Positions 19,031 to 29,762 are shown, numbered from the stretch's first letter. The stretch is 64,000 nucleotides of DNA from Kosakonia sacchari (GCA_900109485.1 FOAY01000009.1:62001-126000), one strand, 5' to 3'. The notes: generated by a model not told the origin, from the sequence alone. Program-made: numbers and translations.

Positions 19031-20158
19031 TTAATTCGGGTATTCCACTAATAATGTTTTCAGTTGATCGGCCATCAATTCCCCGCGCCAGCCGCTGATT
19101 AATTCCGGCAACGTATTCTGCGGTTTTAGCTTCCAGTGCCAGTTCAGTAACTGATTAATTTGCCGACGGGAAGCCAGCAGCTCAACGCTGATATTGTGGC
19201 TTTCGCTGATAGTCTGCACCAGCGCTTTGATCGCTTTGAATGCTTTACGATAACCCGGCATATCCATCAGATTGAGCAGCGGCTCCGGCAACGCCTCTTC
19301 CGGCAGCTCCTGAGCCTGCGCAACCAGCGCCAGCAGCATTTTGCCGTGGAAACGGATCTCACTGCCGGAAAGGCCGATACTGTCCAGTTCGCCCATGCTG
19401 GAAGGCATATAGCGCGCTACCGCCCACAGGTTCTCTTCGCGCACCACAAAATTAACCGCCAGATCGCGCTCACGGGCTTTACGCAGACGCCAATCTGCCA
19501 GCAGACGCAGGCAGGCCAGCTGGCGCGTACGCAGCTGCCAGGCGTTGCCAATCTCGCGCCACGCCTCTTCCGGGGCCAGCACTTCCTGGCGACGCTGCAT
19601 CATCAGGCGACACTCATCCAGCGCCGCTTCCAGCCGCCCGGCCGCGCGGGTTTCCGCCATCAACTTGTCGGCAATCGGCAGCAGATACCAGACGTCAGCG
19701 GCGGCATAATCGCACTGGCGCTCCGTCAGCGGCCGCGCCAGCCAGTCGGTGCGGGATTCGCTTTTATCAATCGTCAGACCGGTAAACTCTTCCACCATCG
19801 CGGCAAATCCCCATGACAGCGGACGGCCGCAAAATGCGGCGAGGATCTGGGTATCAATCATCGGCTGCGGCTGCACGCCGAATGCGTTGAGGAACACTTC
19901 CAGATCTTCACTGCCGGCATGCAGGTATTTGATTACCTGCGTGTTGATCAGCAGATCGCGAAACGGCGCCCACTCGGTAATGGTCAGCGGATCGATCAGT
20001 GCCGTATGTTCACCATCAAAAAGCTGGATCAAACCGAGCTGCGGATAGTAGGTACGGGTACGGACAAATTCGGTATCCAGGGCAATGGCCGGGAACGCGC
20101 TGGCGGCTTCACACAGCGTAGCCAGGCCGTCATTCGTCGTTATCATCTGGTAATTCAA
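19031..20158 (-). CDS. rnd: Ribonuclease D
   Basis: 3'-5' exoribonuclease acting on tRNA precursors and other stable RNAs. The DEDDy active site is intact: ALDTEF near residue 28, HAGSEDLEVF near 80, and YAAADVWYLLP near 150. Two HRDC domains follow. 375 aa. Translation begins at UUG 20158 (MNYQMITT), as in E. coli rnd where the UUG and an upstream U tract influence expression. That U tract is present here as part of the fadD terminator. Confidence 0.95.
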   Translation of the reverse strand: MNYQMITTNDGLATLCEAASAFPAIALDTEFVRTRTYYPQLGLIQLFDGEHTALIDPLTITEWAPFRDLLINTQVIKYLHAGSEDLEVFLNAFGVQPQPMIDTQILAAFCGRPLSWGFAAMVEEFTGLTIDKSESRTDWLARPLTERQCDYAAADVWYLLPIADKLMAETRAAGRLEAALDECRLMMQRRQEVLAPEEAWREIGNAWQLRTRQLACLRLLADWRLRKARERDLAVNFVVREENLWAVARYMPSSMGELDSIGLSGSEIRFHGKMLLALVAQAQELPEEALPEPLLNLMDMPGYRKAFKAIKALVQTISESHNISVELLASRRQINQLLNWHWKLKPQNTLPELISGWRGELMADQLKTLLVEYPN

Positions 20159-20184
20159 ATCATCATCTCTTTAGTTTGCGCCCA

Positions 20185-20210
20185 TAAAAAACGCCGGCTT
20201 AACCGGCGTA
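20185..20210 (-). terminator. fadD terminator / U-rich leader of rnd
   Basis: ACGCCGG and CCGGCGT form a 7-bp stem with a 5-base loop; on the minus strand T6 follows. It sits between fadD and rnd, so it can end fadD transcription, and the T6 tract lies about 25 bases upstream of the rnd start. Confidence 0.8.
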
Positions 20211-20229
20211 CAGGCGACTAAGGCATAGC

Positions 20230-21915
20230 TCAGGCTTCATTGTCCACTTTGGCACGCGCTTCGTCACGCAATTCTCGCCGCAGGATCTTGCCAACGTTCG
20301 ATTTTGGCAGTTCATTGCGGAATTCGACCATCTTCGGCACTTTATATCCGGTGAGCTGGCGACGGCAGAAGGCGATTAATGCATCTTCGCTCAGCGACGC
20401 ATCTTTTTTCACTACGAAGATCTTCACCGCTTCGCCGCTGTTTTCGGACGGAACCCCTACGGCGGCAACTTCCTGCACCCCGGCATGCTGCATGACCACA
20501 TCTTCGATTTCATTCGGATAGACGTTAAAGCCGGAGACGAGGATCATATCTTTCTTGCGATCGACAATGCGCAGGAACCCCTCTTCATCCATCACCGCAA
20601 TATCACCGGTATGCAGCCAGCCGTCCTGGATGATTTCATCCGTGGCATCCGGGCGCTGCCAGTAACCCAACATCACCTGCGGCCCTTTTACGCACAGCTC
20701 GCCAGGCTCGCCCGGCGGCACTTCGTTGTTGTTGTCGTCTACCAGTTTGGCTTCCGTTGACGGCACCGGCAGGCCAATGCTGCCGCTGTGATAATCGATA
20801 TCATGCGGGTTGACGCTCACCAGCGGCGCACATTCCGTCAGGCCGTAGCCTTCAAGCAGATACTGACCGGTCAGTTTCACCCAGCGATCGGCAACGGCCT
20901 GTTGCACAGGCATACCGCCGCCAGCGGAAAGATGCAGCGAGGAGAAATCCAGCGAGCGGAACTCTTCATTGTTCAGCAGCGCGTTAAAGAGTGTGTTCAC
21001 GCCAGTCATTGCGGTGAACGGATATTTGCTCAGCTCTTTGACCAGCCCCGGAATATCTCGCGGATTGGTGATCAGCAGATTCTGCCCGCCCAGTTCAATA
21101 AACAGCAGGCAGTTCATGGTCAGCGCGAAGATGTGATACAGCGGTAGCGCTGTGACGACCAGCTCTTTGCCGCGGTGCAACAGCGGCCCGTACGTTGCGT
21201 TGACCTGCTCCAGGTTCGCCAGCATGTTGCGATGCGTGAGCATCGCCCCTTTTGCTACACCGGTTGTACCACCGGTATATTGCAGAAACGCCAGATCCCC
21301 GGCGACAACTTCCGGCTTAACGTACTGCATGCGATAGCCGGTTTGCAGCGCGCGGCGGAAAGAGATGGCATCCGGCAGGTGATACTTCGGTACCAGACGT
21401 TTCACATATTTGACGACAAAGTTCACCAGCGTGCCTTTCGCCGGAGAGAGCTGATCGCCCATGCGGGTCAAGATGACGTGACGTACCTGCGTCTTCTCAA
21501 CGATCTTTTCCAGGGTGTGCGCAAAGTTGGAGACAATCACAATCGCGGAAGAGCCGCTGTCATTCAGTTGATGCTCAAGTTCACGCGGGGTGTAAAGCGG
21601 ATTCACGTTCACCACAATCATGCCCGCGCGCAAAATGCCGAACAGCGCGACCGGATATTGCAGCAGGTTTGGCATCATCAACGCGACGCGATCGCCCTTT
21701 TTCAGCCCCAGGCCTTGCTGTAAATAAGCGGCAAACGCCCGGCTACGCTCTTCCAGCTTGCGGAAGGTCATCACCTCGCCCATGTTGATGAAGGCGGGTT
21801 GATCGGCGTAACGCACGACGGAGTGTTCAAAAAGTTCTACCAGGGATTGATAACGGTCGGGGTTGATCTCCGCCGGAACATCGGCGGGGTAACGGTTAAG
21901 CCAAACCTTCTTCAA
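20230..21915 (-). CDS. fadD: Long-chain-fatty-acid-CoA ligase
   Basis: Activates exogenous long-chain fatty acids to acyl-CoA (via acyl-AMP) at the inner membrane, coupling uptake to beta-oxidation and producing the FadR ligand. The ATP/AMP motif [13 protein letters not shown] (about residue 213), [12 protein letters not shown], and the FACS signature [20 protein letters not shown] are intact, ending with [17 protein letters not shown] use TTG 21915 ([14 protein letters not shown]), which gives 561 aa exactly as E. coli FadD and has GAGGTGAT upstream. Two FadR operator candidates lie upstream. Confidence 0.96.
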   Translation of the reverse strand: MKKVWLNRYPADVPAEINPDRYQSLVELFEHSVVRYADQPAFINMGEVMTFRKLEERSRAFAAYLQQGLGLKKGDRVALMMPNLLQYPVALFGILRAGMIVVNVNPLYTPRELEHQLNDSGSSAIVIVSNFAHTLEKIVEKTQVRHVILTRMGDQLSPAKGTLVNFVVKYVKRLVPKYHLPDAISFRRALQTGYRMQYVKPEVVAGDLAFLQYTGGTTGVAKGAMLTHRNMLANLEQVNATYGPLLHRGKELVVTALPLYHIFALTMNCLLFIELGGQNLLITNPRDIPGLVKELSKYPFTAMTGVNTLFNALLNNEEFRSLDFSSLHLSAGGGMPVQQAVADRWVKLTGQYLLEGYGLTECAPLVSVNPHDIDYHSGSIGLPVPSTEAKLVDDNNNEVPPGEPGELCVKGPQVMLGYWQRPDATDEIIQDGWLHTGDIAVMDEEGFLRIVDRKKDMILVSGFNVYPNEIEDVVMQHAGVQEVAAVGVPSENSGEAVKIFVVKKDASLSEDALIAFCRRQLTGYKVPKMVEFRNELPKSNVGKILRRELRDEARAKVDNEA

Positions 21916-21987
21916 TGCATCACCTCTGAAATAAGTATTTCTGGTCATCACAACCCCATTTAATAAACAAGCCGTTAACATAATATT

Positions 21988-22004
21988 AACTCAGCGTACC
22001 AGTT
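21988..22004. promoter_or_regulatory. FadR operator candidate 1 upstream of fadD
   Basis: On the minus strand this reads AACTGGTACGCTGAGTT, close to the FadR consensus (AnCTGGTCnGACnTGTT) and to the proximal E. coli fadD operator as I recall it. It is centred about 80 bp upstream of the fadD TTG, compatible with overlapping the promoter. Confidence 0.7.
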
Positions 22005-22073
22005 TATTAATTAAGCGAACTGAAGGTTGCGAAGCCCGTCACTAATTATTTTTGTTATACACAGCCACAGACA

Positions 22074-22095
22074 GAAACAGCGGCTTAGCCGCTGT
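22074..22095. promoter_or_regulatory. FadR operator candidate 2 overlapping a yeaY 3' hairpin
   Basis: On the minus strand 22074-22090 reads GGCTAAGCCGCTGTTTC. It matches the recalled distal E. coli fadD operator at most positions, and the centre-to-centre distance to candidate 1 is about 86 bp. The same bases form a hairpin, ACAGCGGC-TTA-GCCGCTGT (22077-22095), which could end yeaY transcription. The TGGTC core is degenerate, so FadR binding is less certain than at candidate 1. Confidence 0.45.
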
Positions 22096-22120
22096 CTCAT
22101 TTATTCAATAAAACAAGAGA

Positions 22121-22711
22121 TTACTCTGTCACGATGGTCTCTACACGGGCGGGTTCTGGCGGGTACCAGCCCCAGCCAGGATAACCTGTTCGCCATCCGT
22201 GTCGGCCAGGCGGCCCCCAAAACCACGGATCTATCGGTTGAGCCGGCATCATCACTTGTTGAGTCAGGTGCCAGCGTTTGTAACCGGTCGCCTGCATCAC
22301 CATAAATTTGTAAGGGGCGTCGCCGATTTTACCATCCGCAGTGCCGGTAATCGGTCCAACCACTGTGACCAGTTGATTGCGGAAATCAACCGGATCGAGG
22401 AAGCCGTTTACCTCCGCATAAATTCGCCCGACTGATGGCTCACCCAGTACCGGACGGGCACCGCTGTCGAGCGGTACGGAGGCGATCTCCAGCCGGGTTT
22501 TCCCCTGCTGGTTCTGGATATCAACGACTTTGCCGCCGAAGCGGGCTTCCTGGCCGACGTACAGCGACGGCGCACTCATCACCCGGACTAAATCGTCCTG
22601 CGGCGTGGGACTGGTTCCTTTAATCGCGTCAGGCACAGAAACACAACCACTCAACACCGCCGTTGCCAATCCTGCCAGCAACCAGCGCATAACTTTTTTT
22701 TGACCCGCCAT
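22121..22711 (-). CDS. yeaY: Slp family outer-membrane lipoprotein YeaY
   Basis: 196 residues with a lipoprotein signal ([14 protein letters not shown]; Cys about residue 23). The Slp-type beta domain includes [24 protein letters not shown] and [14 protein letters not shown]. The C-terminus is rich in Trp, Gly and Pro ([13 protein letters not shown]). Slp-family lipoproteins are starvation/stress-induced; YeaY is sigma-E dependent in E. coli. It lies between tsaB and fadD on the same strand, as in E. coli. Confidence 0.92.
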   Translation of the reverse strand: MAGQKKVMRWLLAGLATAVLSGCVSVPDAIKGTSPTPQDDLVRVMSAPSLYVGQEARFGGKVVDIQNQQGKTRLEIASVPLDSGARPVLGEPSVGRIYAEVNGFLDPVDFRNQLVTVVGPITGTADGKIGDAPYKFMVMQATGYKRWHLTQQVMMPAQPIDPWFWGPPGRHGWRTGYPGWGWYPPEPARVETIVTE

Positions 22712-22747
22712 GATGCGACTCCTTCACTCAGTTGTTATTACTGAGAT

Positions 22748-23443
22748 TCATTCCCGGCCAGGAAGTTTCTTCCATGCCACTTCGTTACGTAAATAAACCG
22801 GTTCAGCGTGCTCCACGGCAACGGTTTTCTGTGCGGCGAACAGTTGTTGCGCAAGCGGCAGCATATCTTCTGCAGTCGGGAGCAGGATTTCGCCGTCTGT
22901 CAGCGTCAGCGCATTACCGTTGCCCATCTCCGGCCATGCCGGCCAACCGGTACCGACCGTTGCCCACTGACCATCAAGCTGCTGAAGGCGTTCGCTCACC
23001 GCTTCCGGTTTGAGCACCGCTTCCGTCTCTTCGCCGTGCCAGACGCCCTGCTCGTCACGCTGGTATTCCGCCCAGTAGACTTCACCCATACGCGCATCAA
23101 TCGCGGCAAGTACGCGGGTTGCGCCAGTTTTACGCCATGCGCCCTGCGCCATTGTTGCCAGCGTTGAAACACCAATCATCGGCAGTTCGGCGCCCAGCGC
23201 AAGGCCCTGCGCTATGCCAATACCAATACGCACGCCGGTAAAACTCCCCGGCCCGCGACCAAAGGCCAGCGCATCAAGTTGCGTCAGTTTAAGATCGGCG
23301 TCACCCAGCACATCCCTGACCAGCGGCAGGATGCGTTGGGTATGTTCACGTGGGCAAAGTTCGAAATGAGCGAAGGTAGTACCATCGTTCCACAGGGCGA
23401 CAGAACAGGCTTCTGTGGCGGTATCAATAGCCAGAATTCGCAT
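22748..23443 (-). CDS. tsaB: tRNA threonylcarbamoyladenosine biosynthesis protein TsaB
   Basis: Non-catalytic partner of TsaD in forming t6A37 of ANN-decoding tRNAs. ASKHA-fold N-terminus [18 protein letters not shown], then [27 protein letters not shown] 23443 gives 231 aa, as in E. coli; the frame runs 30 codons upstream with no family similarity and would overlap yoaA. It is 36 bp upstream of yeaY. Confidence 0.95.
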   Translation of the reverse strand: MRILAIDTATEACSVALWNDGTTFAHFELCPREHTQRILPLVRDVLGDADLKLTQLDALAFGRGPGSFTGVRIGIGIAQGLALGAELPMIGVSTLATMAQGAWRKTGATRVLAAIDARMGEVYWAEYQRDEQGVWHGEETEAVLKPEAVSERLQQLDGQWATVGTGWPAWPEMGNGNALTLTDGEILLPTAEDMLPLAQQLFAAQKTVAVEHAEPVYLRNEVAWKKLPGRE

Positions 23444-23501
23444 GGGTATAGCGATCCATGAAAAACAAAATGGCGCGCATCTTACCACAGTCCCCGGCAA
23501 A

Positions 23502-25412
23502 TTACTGCGCCGGGCGCGCAGCAAGAAATTCAACGGCGCGACGAATATCGCGCGTGCGCGGCGCGGGCGGCAGGCTGGCGAGGAACACCGCGCCGTAGGG
23601 TCGCATCACCAGGCGGTTATCGCAAATCACCAGCACACCGCGATCGTCGATGTCGCGGATCAGACGCCCAACGCCCTGTTTCAGCGTAATGACCGCATCC
23701 GGCAGTTGCACCTCATCGAACGGATCGCCGCCGCGCAGACGGCAATCTTCCATGCGCGCTTTTAACAGCGGATCTTCCGGCGAGGTAAACGGCAGTTTAT
23801 CGATGATCACCAGCGACAGCGTATCGCCACGCACATCCACGCCTTCCCAGAAACTGCTGGTTGCCACCAGCAGCGCGTTACCGGCGCTGACGAACTGTTG
23901 CAGCAACTGGCCTTTACTGGTTTCGCCCTGCAACAATACCGGCAGGCTCATCGTGGCGCGGAACTGCTCTGCCAGTTCACGCATCATGGCGTGCGACGTA
24001 CAGAGCATAAAACAGCGGCCATTGTTGGCTTCAATCATTGGGCGCATCATGGCCGCCAGTTGCCGGGCTGAGCCAGGCTGGTTGGTCTGCGGCAGATTGC
24101 GCGGCACGCACAGTAGCGCCTGATGCTGATAATCGAAAGGACTCGGCAGCAGCAGCGATTCCGCCTCGTCGATCCCGAGACGCGCCGTAAAGTGATGCAG
24201 ATCGTCATTCACGGAAAGCGTCGCCGATGTGAAAATCCAGCTCCCCTTTTTCTGCGCCATCACCTCTTTGAACTTATCCGCCACCGTCAATGGTGTCAGC
24301 GCAAGGGTAAAGTTGCGCGAGGTGCATTCATACCAGTAGCTGTAACCGGGTTGATTAATTTCTTTCAGACGCTTGAGCCGCGCGCGGTAAGTGGTCGCCC
24401 GCTCAAAAGCGGCATCAAGCAGCGCCGAGCGCCCAAGGGAGAGTTTCGCCACGTCGTAGCAAAGTTCCAGCGCATCATCGAGCAGCAGTAGCGCGCGCTG
24501 GATATTGGCATCGGCCAGCAATTCGCGCAGGTTGCCGCGATAGCCGGGCTCACCAAGTTGCAGGCGGAAATCCTGCGTGCTTTGCGCCAGCCGGTCGGCG
24601 CACTTTTGCAGCTGCGCGGTATCTTTTAATTCGGTGCGATAAGCAATGGTGAAATCTTTCGCCAGATCCAGTAACTGGCGGCTGGAGAGCGACTGGCCAA
24701 AATACTGGCTGGCGATGTCCGGAAGCTGGTGCGCTTCGTCGAAAATCATCACGTCAGCCTCCGGGATAAGTTCACCGAAGCCGCTCTCTTTCACCACCAT
24801 ATCGGCGAGAAACAGATGATGGTTCACCACCACCACATCAGCATCCATCGCCTTTTTGCGCGCTTTAACCACAAAGCAATCTTTGTACATCGGGCAATCG
24901 CTGCCCAGACAGTTGTCGTTGGTGCTGGTGACCAGCGGCCAGGCCTGTGAATCCTCCGCGACACTAACGCAGGTGCTGATATCACCATCGGTAGTCTGGT
25001 TTGACCAGGAGCGCAGAAGAATTACATCGCTGAGGGTTTGTACCGGCAGATCGCCGCCGGCCAGCGCCTGCTGTTCCAGGCGTTCAATACAGAGGTAGTT
25101 GGAGCGGCCTTTCAGCAGTGCGGTACGCCCGGTGAATTCCAGCGCGTTGGCTACCGTGGGCAGATCGCGGCTGTAGAGCTGATCCTGCAACGCTTTTGAA
25201 CCGGTGGAGATAATGACTTTTTTACCGGCGCGTAAGGCGGGCGCGAGATAGGCGTACGTTTTCCCGGTGCCGGTACCAGCTTCTACCACCAGCGGCTGGG
25301 TGTTGTCGATGGCCTGCATCACGGCGCGCGCCATCTGGCGCTGCGGTTCACGCGGTTTGAATCCCGGTATCGCTTTGGCCAGTTGGCCGTCTGTTGCAAA
25401 ATCGTCCGTCAC
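23502..25412 (-). CDS. yoaA: DinG-family ATP-dependent DNA helicase YoaA
   Basis: XPD/DinG-like superfamily 2 helicase with an Fe-S cluster. Walker [16 protein letters not shown] (about 40-55), Fe-S cysteines around [16 protein letters not shown] box FDEAHQLPD, and motif [15 protein letters not shown] near the C-terminus. In E. coli YoaA works with the Pol III chi subunit in repair and tolerance of replication damage. 636 aa, full length. The tsaB start is 58 bp downstream on the same strand. Confidence 0.94.
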   Translation of the reverse strand: MTDDFATDGQLAKAIPGFKPREPQRQMARAVMQAIDNTQPLVVEAGTGTGKTYAYLAPALRAGKKVIISTGSKALQDQLYSRDLPTVANALEFTGRTALLKGRSNYLCIERLEQQALAGGDLPVQTLSDVILLRSWSNQTTDGDISTCVSVAEDSQAWPLVTSTNDNCLGSDCPMYKDCFVVKARKKAMDADVVVVNHHLFLADMVVKESGFGELIPEADVMIFDEAHQLPDIASQYFGQSLSSRQLLDLAKDFTIAYRTELKDTAQLQKCADRLAQSTQDFRLQLGEPGYRGNLRELLADANIQRALLLLDDALELCYDVAKLSLGRSALLDAAFERATTYRARLKRLKEINQPGYSYWYECTSRNFTLALTPLTVADKFKEVMAQKKGSWIFTSATLSVNDDLHHFTARLGIDEAESLLLPSPFDYQHQALLCVPRNLPQTNQPGSARQLAAMMRPMIEANNGRCFMLCTSHAMMRELAEQFRATMSLPVLLQGETSKGQLLQQFVSAGNALLVATSSFWEGVDVRGDTLSLVIIDKLPFTSPEDPLLKARMEDCRLRGGDPFDEVQLPDAVITLKQGVGRLIRDIDDRGVLVICDNRLVMRPYGAVFLASLPPAPRTRDIRRAVEFLAARPAQ

Positions 25413-25523
25413 ACTACCCCCTGGTTAAATCGACAGTGATTATGTCAGGGTGGGCGGATTTACGCCAGCCGGGTTTTTGTGGCACTCTTGCCCGCGACTG
25501 TATGGAAAATAAGAAGGTGTGTT

Positions 25524-25868
25524 ATGACAATTGTGCGTATTGACGCGGCGGATCGCTGGTCTGATGTGGTGATCCACAACCAGACCCTTTATTACACCGG
25601 AGTGCCGGAAAATCTGGACGCCGATGCGTTTGAGCAGACAGCAAATACGCTGGCGCAAATCGATGCCGTGCTGGCAAAACAAGGCAGCGACAAATCACGC
25701 ATCCTCGATGCCACTATTTTTCTGCCCGATGGCAACGATTTCGCCGCGATGAATAAAGCGTGGGACGCGTGGGTTGTTGCGGGCCATGCGCCCGTGCGCT
25801 GCACCGTGCAGGCAAAGTTGATGAACCCGCGCTATAAAGTGGAAATCAAAATCATCGCCGCGCTGTAA
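25524..25868 (+). CDS. yoaB: RidA family protein YoaB
   Basis: 114-residue YjgF/YER057c/RidA-fold protein, a likely trimer. RidA members deaminate reactive enamine/imine intermediates, but YoaB's own substrate is unknown. Features: LYYTGVPENLDADAFEQT, a Lys/Asp-rich DATIFLPDGNDFAAMN, and APVRCTVQAKLMNPRYKVEI, containing the arginine conserved in the family. ATG 25524 follows AAGAAGGTG; the frame is open upstream to 25479. Its stop abuts that of convergent yoaH. Confidence 0.93.
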   Translation: MTIVRIDAADRWSDVVIHNQTLYYTGVPENLDADAFEQTANTLAQIDAVLAKQGSDKSRILDATIFLPDGNDFAAMNKAWDAWVVAGHAPVRCTVQAKLMNPRYKVEIKIIAAL

Positions 25869-26051
25869 TTACTCGTCCTCTTCGTCTTCAAAGCGCGCCA
25901 CGATCCGTTCGCCCGTGTGGCTGGCGCGCAACTCTTCTGCAACCTGCGTAATCGCCTGGCCGCTGCTCATGCCGCCGGCCATTAACTCCTGGATACGCTC
26001 CACGGCTTTTTGCTGCTGCTCGTGGCTGAGGGAAGGTAAACCTGCAAACAT
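25869..26051 (-). CDS. yoaH: YoaH family protein (UPF0181)
   Basis: 60 residues, acidic at the C-terminus (RFEDEEDE). It opens [21 protein letters not shown], with a helical central portion [19 protein letters not shown]. Function unknown. The family is conserved between yoaB and pabB. ATG 26051 is preceded by AGGAGTT-type purines in the complement. Confidence 0.9.
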
Positions 26052-26132
26052 CGTGAACTCCTGCTAAATTATTGGCGCTAATTATTTCATGCGTCCGCAC
26101 AATTCACCAGCCGAAGACGCAGATGAGGATCA

Positions 26133-27485
26133 ATGAAGACGTTATCCCCCGCCGTTATTACGTTACCGTGGCGCCACGACGCAGCCGAATACTACTTTGC
26201 GCCCCTTAGCCAGCAGCCCTGGGCGATGTTGCTGCACTCCGGTCTCGCCGAGCATCCGCATAACCGTTTCGATATTCTGGTTGCCGATCCGCTAACCACA
26301 ATCACGACCTGCGGAGAAATAACCTCACTTAACGGTAGGCATAAAAGCCGCAGCGATCCATTGCAATTGCTGCAACAACAGCTGGATGCGCACAATCTGC
26401 GTCCGGCACACAACCCGGACTTGCCCTTTCAGGGCGGCGCGCTCGGCCTGTTTGGCTACGACTTAGGCCGCCGTTTCGAAAAACTGCCGCAGCGGGCGCA
26501 GGCGGATATTACCTTGCCTGATATGGCCGTTGGCATTTATGACTGGGCGCTGGTCGTAGACCACCGGTTGCAGCGGGTTACGCTGCTGAGCCATGCCGAT
26601 GTCGATGCCCGGCTCGCCTGGTTGCAGGCGCAACGCGCGCCGCAGCAGGACGATTTCCGGCTGACGTCACCGTGGCAGGCAAATATGAGCCGCGCCGAAT
26701 ACGGGGAAAAATTCCGCCAGGTGCAGGAGTGGCTGCACAGCGGCGACTGTTACCAGGTTAACCTCGCTCAGCGCTTTCAGGCACGCTATACGGGCGATGA
26801 GTGGCAGGCATTTACCCGCCTTAACCGCGAAAACCGCGCACCATTCAGCGCATTTTTACGCCTGCCGCAGGGCGCCATATTAAGCCTTTCTCCAGAACGT
26901 TTTATTCGTCTTGACGGTTCGCACATTGAGACGCGGCCGATCAAAGGTACGCTGCCAAGGCTGGCCGATCCGCAAGCGGATGCGCAACAGGCGCAGAAAC
27001 TCGCCGCCTCGCCGAAAGATCGCGCCGAGAATCTGATGATCGTCGATTTGATGCGTAATGATATTGGTCGCGTGGCGACGCCGGGTTCGGTGCGCGTGCC
27101 GGAGTTGTTTGTCGTCGAAGCCTTCCCCGCCGTCCATCACCTTGTCAGTACCGTCACGGCAGAGCTGCCGGAGGGGCGCCACGCCAGCGATCTGCTGCGG
27201 GCAGCGTTCCCTGGCGGCTCGATTACCGGCGCCCCCAAAGTTCGCGCCATGGAAATTATTGATACCCTGGAACCACAGCGGCGTAATGCCTGGTGCGGCA
27301 GCATTGGTTATCTGAGCTTTTGCGGCAATATGGACACCAGCATTACCATCCGTACGTTAACCGCCTGTGACGGGCAAATATACTGCTCTGCGGGCGGCGG
27401 GATTGTCGCCGACAGCCTGGAAGAAGCGGAGTATCAGGAAACTTTTGATAAAGTTAATCGTATCCTGCGACAACTGGAGAGATGA
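26133..27485 (+). CDS. pabB: Aminodeoxychorismate synthase component I
   Basis: With PabA glutaminase, converts chorismate to 4-amino-4-deoxychorismate for folate synthesis. The N-terminal TrpE/PabB domain has GALGLFGYDLGRRFE. The catalytic chorismate-binding domain shows RPIKGT with the lysine proposed to form a covalent intermediate, then NLMIVDLMRNDIGRVA, GGSITGAPKVRAME and YCSAGGGIVADS. 450 aa versus 453 in E. coli. nudL begins 3 bp after its stop, implying translational coupling. Confidence 0.95.
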   Translation: MKTLSPAVITLPWRHDAAEYYFAPLSQQPWAMLLHSGLAEHPHNRFDILVADPLTTITTCGEITSLNGRHKSRSDPLQLLQQQLDAHNLRPAHNPDLPFQGGALGLFGYDLGRRFEKLPQRAQADITLPDMAVGIYDWALVVDHRLQRVTLLSHADVDARLAWLQAQRAPQQDDFRLTSPWQANMSRAEYGEKFRQVQEWLHSGDCYQVNLAQRFQARYTGDEWQAFTRLNRENRAPFSAFLRLPQGAILSLSPERFIRLDGSHIETRPIKGTLPRLADPQADAQQAQKLAASPKDRAENLMIVDLMRNDIGRVATPGSVRVPELFVVEAFPAVHHLVSTVTAELPEGRHASDLLRAAFPGGSITGAPKVRAMEIIDTLEPQRRNAWCGSIGYLSFCGNMDTSITIRTLTACDGQIYCSAGGGIVADSLEEAEYQETFDKVNRILRQLER

Positions 27486-27488
27486 TTC

Positions 27489-28067
27489 GTGGAGCAAGCG
27501 GCTTTAACTCTGGATGATTTTTTATCACGTTTTCAACTGTTACGTCCCCAGCTCAATCCGGCGGTGATGAATACCCGCCAGGCCGCCGTGCTGGTACCGG
27601 TGGTGCGGCGCCAGCAGCCAGGCCTGCTGCTGACGCAGCGCTCGCCGCTGCTGCGTAAACATGCCGGTCAGGTCGCTTTTCCCGGTGGCGCGGTCGACAG
27701 TACCGATGCATCGCTGATTGCCGCCGCGCTGCGGGAAGCGCAGGAAGAGGTGGCGATTCCTCCCGATGCGGTGGAAGTCATCGGCGTTCTGCCGCCGGTC
27801 GATAGTGTCACCGGCTTTCAGGTCACGCCGGTGGTGGGCATTATTCCGCCAGATCTTCACTACCATGCCAGCGAAGATGAAGTGGCGGCGGTTTTCGAAA
27901 TGCCGCTGGCCGAAGCGCTGCGGCTTGGACGCTACCATCCGCTCGACATCCATCGCCACGGTAACGCGCATCGCGTGTGGCTCTCCTGGTATCAGCATTA
28001 TTTTGTCTGGGGCATGACGGCGGGAATTATTCGTTCGCTGGCGCTGCAAATTGGCCGCAAGCCTTGA
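27489..28067 (+). CDS. nudL: Nudix hydrolase NudL (CoA pyrophosphatase-like)
   Basis: 192-residue Nudix protein. The Nudix box is [23 protein letters not shown], preceded by [21 protein letters not shown], the extension characteristic of CoA diphosphatases. The start is GTG 27489 ([15 protein letters not shown]). Likely cleaves CoA or its derivatives to 3',5'-ADP and acyl-phosphopantetheine; the substrate is family knowledge. Second gene of a pabB-nudL pair. Confidence 0.93.
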   Translation: MEQAALTLDDFLSRFQLLRPQLNPAVMNTRQAAVLVPVVRRQQPGLLLTQRSPLLRKHAGQVAFPGGAVDSTDASLIAAALREAQEEVAIPPDAVEVIGVLPPVDSVTGFQVTPVVGIIPPDLHYHASEDEVAAVFEMPLAEALRLGRYHPLDIHRHGNAHRVWLSWYQHYFVWGMTAGIIRSLALQIGRKP

Positions 28068-28240
28068 CTATACTTTACACATAACATTTTTGTGACAACG
28101 TGCGCGCTATTAGTAATATCAGGGTTAGCCATTAGTTTAATTCATGTGAATAGTTAAGCTGACGGCGGGTATCCCTCTTACACTATGCGCAGTTATTACA
28201 TCGTTACTGGAACGCCGGTAACCCTGTCAGGAGCGTTAAT

Positions 28241-29605
28241 GTGATTAGTATATTCGACATGTTTAAGGTGGGGATTGGTCCCTCATCTTCCCACACTGTT
28301 GGCCCGATGAAGGCCGGGAAGCAGTTCGTCGATGATCTGGTCGAAAAAGGATTGCTGGAAAGCGTTACCCGCGTTGCGGTGGACGTTTACGGCTCACTCT
28401 CCCTCACCGGGAAAGGCCACCATACCGATATCGCCATCATTATGGGCCTTGCGGGTAATGAACCTGCCACCGTCGATATCGACGCTATCCCCACGTTTAT
28501 CCGCGACGTAGAGACTCGCGGTCGTCTGCTGCTGGCGCAAGGCCGCCACGAAGTGGATTTCCCGCAGGATGACGGCATGCGTTTTCACAGTGATAACCTC
28601 TCGCTACATGAAAACGGTATGCGCATCTCAGCGTGGAATGGCGATAACGTGGTGTACAGCAAAACCTACTATTCCATTGGCGGCGGTTTTATCGTCGATG
28701 AAGAGCATTTTGGTCAGGAGACGGTCAGCGCCGTCAATGTGCCCTATCCCTTCAAATCCGCCACTCAGATGCTGGAGTATTGCAAAGAGACGGGCTTGTC
28801 CCTCTCCGGCATGGTGATGCAGAACGAACTGGCACTGCACTCGAAAAAAGAGATCGAAGACTATTTTGGCAATGTGTGGGCAACCATGCGCGCCTGTATC
28901 GATCGCGGCATGAACACCGAAGGCGTGCTGCCTGGGCCGCTGCGCGTACCGCGCCGGGCTTCCGCGCTGCGCCGTCTGCTGGTCGCCAGCGATAAACTCT
29001 CCCACGATCCGATGAACGTGGTCGACTGGGTGAACATGTTCGCGCTGGCGGTGAACGAAGAGAACGCTGCCGGGGGCCGCGTGGTGACTGCGCCGACAAA
29101 TGGCGCATGCGGTATCGTGCCTGCCGTGTTGGCCTATTACGATCACTTTATTGAATCCGTCAGCCCGGATATCTACATCCGTTACTTCCTCGCCGCAGGC
29201 GCTATCGGCACGCTCTACAAAATGAACGCCTCCATTTCCGGGGCGGAAGTCGGTTGTCAGGGCGAAGTTGGCGTAGCCTGTTCCATGGCGGCGGCGGGTC
29301 TGGCTGAACTGCTCGGCGCCAGCCCGGAGCAGGTTTGCGTAGCGGCGGAAATCGGTATGGAACATAACCTTGGTCTGACCTGCGATCCGGTCGCCGGGCA
29401 AGTACAGGTTCCCTGCATTGAGCGAAACGCGATTGCCTCCGTGAAAGCGATCAACGCCACCAGAATGGCGATGCGCCGCACCAGCGCGCCGCGCGTCTCC
29501 CTCGATAAGGTGATAGAAACGATGTACGAGACCGGCAAGGATATGAACGCCAAATACCGTGAAACGTCACGCGGCGGTCTGGCCATCAAAGTACAGTGTG
29601 ATTAA
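28241..29605 (+). CDS. sdaA: L-serine dehydratase 1 (L-serine deaminase)
   Basis: Converts L-serine to pyruvate and ammonia using a [4Fe-4S] cluster. The N-terminal beta domain starts ISIFDMFKVGIGPSSSHTVGP; the catalytic alpha domain has GGRVVTAPTNGACGIVP. The cluster cysteines lie in GEVGVACSMAAAG, LTCDPVAG and VPCIERNAIAS. 454 aa, initiated at GTG 28241 after CAGGAGCG, as in E. coli. About 170 bp of upstream DNA carries its promoter. Ends with a strong terminator. Confidence 0.96.
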   Translation: MISIFDMFKVGIGPSSSHTVGPMKAGKQFVDDLVEKGLLESVTRVAVDVYGSLSLTGKGHHTDIAIIMGLAGNEPATVDIDAIPTFIRDVETRGRLLLAQGRHEVDFPQDDGMRFHSDNLSLHENGMRISAWNGDNVVYSKTYYSIGGGFIVDEEHFGQETVSAVNVPYPFKSATQMLEYCKETGLSLSGMVMQNELALHSKKEIEDYFGNVWATMRACIDRGMNTEGVLPGPLRVPRRASALRRLLVASDKLSHDPMNVVDWVNMFALAVNEENAAGGRVVTAPTNGACGIVPAVLAYYDHFIESVSPDIYIRYFLAAGAIGTLYKMNASISGAEVGCQGEVGVACSMAAAGLAELLGASPEQVCVAAEIGMEHNLGLTCDPVAGQVQVPCIERNAIASVKAINATRMAMRRTSAPRVSLDKVIETMYETGKDMNAKYRETSRGGLAIKVQCD

Positions 29606-29614
29606 ATAATTCCG

Positions 29615-29641
29615 CGCCGTTCAACTGAACGGCGTTTTTTT
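29615..29641 (+). terminator. Terminator after sdaA
   Basis: CGCCGTTCA and TGAACGGCG form a 9-bp stem followed by seven T. Confidence 0.92.
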
Positions 29642-29762
29642 GCGCGCTATTGCGCCAGTGGAATGATATTTCTCCGATTTGTCGTCGCTAAGTTAATTCC
29701 CCACTACACTTTCTGTATCCTGGCAAGGATTTCACGTCGGGGAGCTCACAGGCGACAATGGC

